Below the pieces are notes generated by a model. That model was given only the letters and a program-made list of their open reading frames with translations. It was not told the DNA's origin and made no database searches. A program made the position numbers and the translations under genes. DNA of 13,915 nucleotides from Amoeboradix gromovi. Taxonomy: Eukaryota > Sanchytriomycota > Sanchytriomycetes > Sanchytriales > Sanchytriaceae. The DNA is taken from positions 1 to 13,915 of the forward strand of contig JADGIF010000221.1 of assembly GCA_018985225.1 (NCBI GenBank), read 5' to 3'. Shown in pieces: positions 13,463 through 13,915 of the stretch (within the stretch, counting starts at the first letter, position 1; every line of letters starts with the position of its first letter).

Positions 13463-13915
13463 TCTCTAAGAAAAGTAGACTGGAGGGGCAGAGGGGGATG
13501 TCAAAAAGAAAGAAAACCTGAGATACTAGATGCCCAAAACCATCGAAAATTTCAGTGCTCAAGCTCTATGAAGCCATTGCACTAGCACTTAAATCGTGTC
13601 TCTTTTTGCACAAGTGCATACTGAACAATAAGAAATTTAATTAAAACCGTTGGCGTGCAAGTGAAAAAGACAAAAAATAAACAACTCTCAATATCATAGG
13701 ACTTCTTTTTATTGGTACTGGTGTTTTGTCACCATTCAACACTTTGCAGATCTACGACTTGTAGCAAATTTTATCGCATCAGAATGTGCGAAATGAAAAG
13801 AACTCAAAGTTCATTAGAGTTGCGACCATTCAATAAAAATATGATGTGTCCAACACTTGTAGTAGCTGCAAGCGTTATGAAAGGATTCAATCGTTGCGTC
13901 AATTGTCAGCAATGC
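13463..13915. promoter_or_regulatory. MMS19 upstream region and right edge
   Basis: Upstream of MMS19 the minus strand is pyrimidine-rich, with two CCCCT elements (plus-strand AGGGG at 13484-13488 and 13492-13496) like fungal stress-response elements. From 13579 to 13665 GCAC/GTGC tetramers cluster, including GCACTAGCAC and the palindrome TGCACAAGTGCA (13607-13618). I see no complete gene. Confidence 0.4.
13784..13915 (+). CDS. Possible partial ORF running off the right edge
   Basis: From ATG at 13784-13786 the frame MCEMKRTQSSLELRP stays open for 44 codons to the window end, finishing with a Cys-rich RCVNCQQC. The frame is open upstream too, back to about 13702. The opposite strand also has a frame entering from the edge and stopping at about 13815, so chance cannot be excluded. 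No family is recognised. Confidence 0.2.
   Translation, partial: MCEMKRTQSSLELRPFNKNMMCPTLVVAASVMKGFNRCVNCQQC

Noticed and set aside
1-13915. CRISPR arrays, insertion sequences, long repeats
   Set aside because: No repeated spacer structure, terminal inverted repeats or long duplicated segments were seen.

Overview
This window looks like a compact, AT-rich fungal nuclear genome. The evidence is a yeast-type prephenate dehydrogenase (TYR1), a fungal/animal STRIPAK subunit (FAR11/STRIP), the Pol III factor BDP1, the ribosome-assembly Brix protein RPF2 and the iron-sulfur targeting factor MMS19/MET18. All are long, almost uninterrupted reading frames with AATAAA-type signals at their 3' ends and no bacterial-style ribosome sites. 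A PTRHD1-like protein and a possible HIRIP3-like histone chaperone are families I do not associate with S. cerevisiae. Several proteins (FAR11, BDP1, MMS19, RPF2) are shorter than their yeast relatives. I infer a reduced-genome or early-diverging fungus, but the lineage cannot be fixed from this sequence.

Layout. 109-1986 (+) is FAR11/STRIP, convergent on BDP1 (1998-2840, -). 2841-3473 has no intact gene but holds a decayed reading frame with a zinc-ribbon and ERD motif. A small unknown gene (3474 to about 3905, -) is divergent from a DEK_C/HIRIP3-like gene (4061-4939, +). Next comes a four-finger BED-like zinc protein (5250-6320, +), then TYR1 (6394-7647, +), convergent on RPF2 (7650-8543, -). 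The rest is on the minus strand: a possible tiny spliced gene (8690-8897), PTRHD1-like (9079-9408), a 75-codon ORF (9432-9659) overlapping a coiled-coil gene (9656-10795) by 4 bp, and MMS19 (10847-13462). The last 450 bp hold the MMS19 upstream region and an open frame running off the edge.

The genes are mostly housekeeping functions (Pol III transcription, ribosome assembly, Fe-S delivery, tyrosine synthesis, STRIPAK signalling) and do not form one pathway. The most striking signal is in the architecture. Nine of the ten main 3' ends carry AATAAA and one carries AGTAAA, within 0-14 nt of the stop. In six the TAA stop lies inside AATAAA or AGTAAA itself. Both convergent pairs share the same 12-bp palindrome AATAAATTTATT as a two-way signal. 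The one ORF without a signal is the coiled-coil ORF whose TGA overlaps the next ATG, which suggests a dicistronic mRNA or an unrecognised splice.
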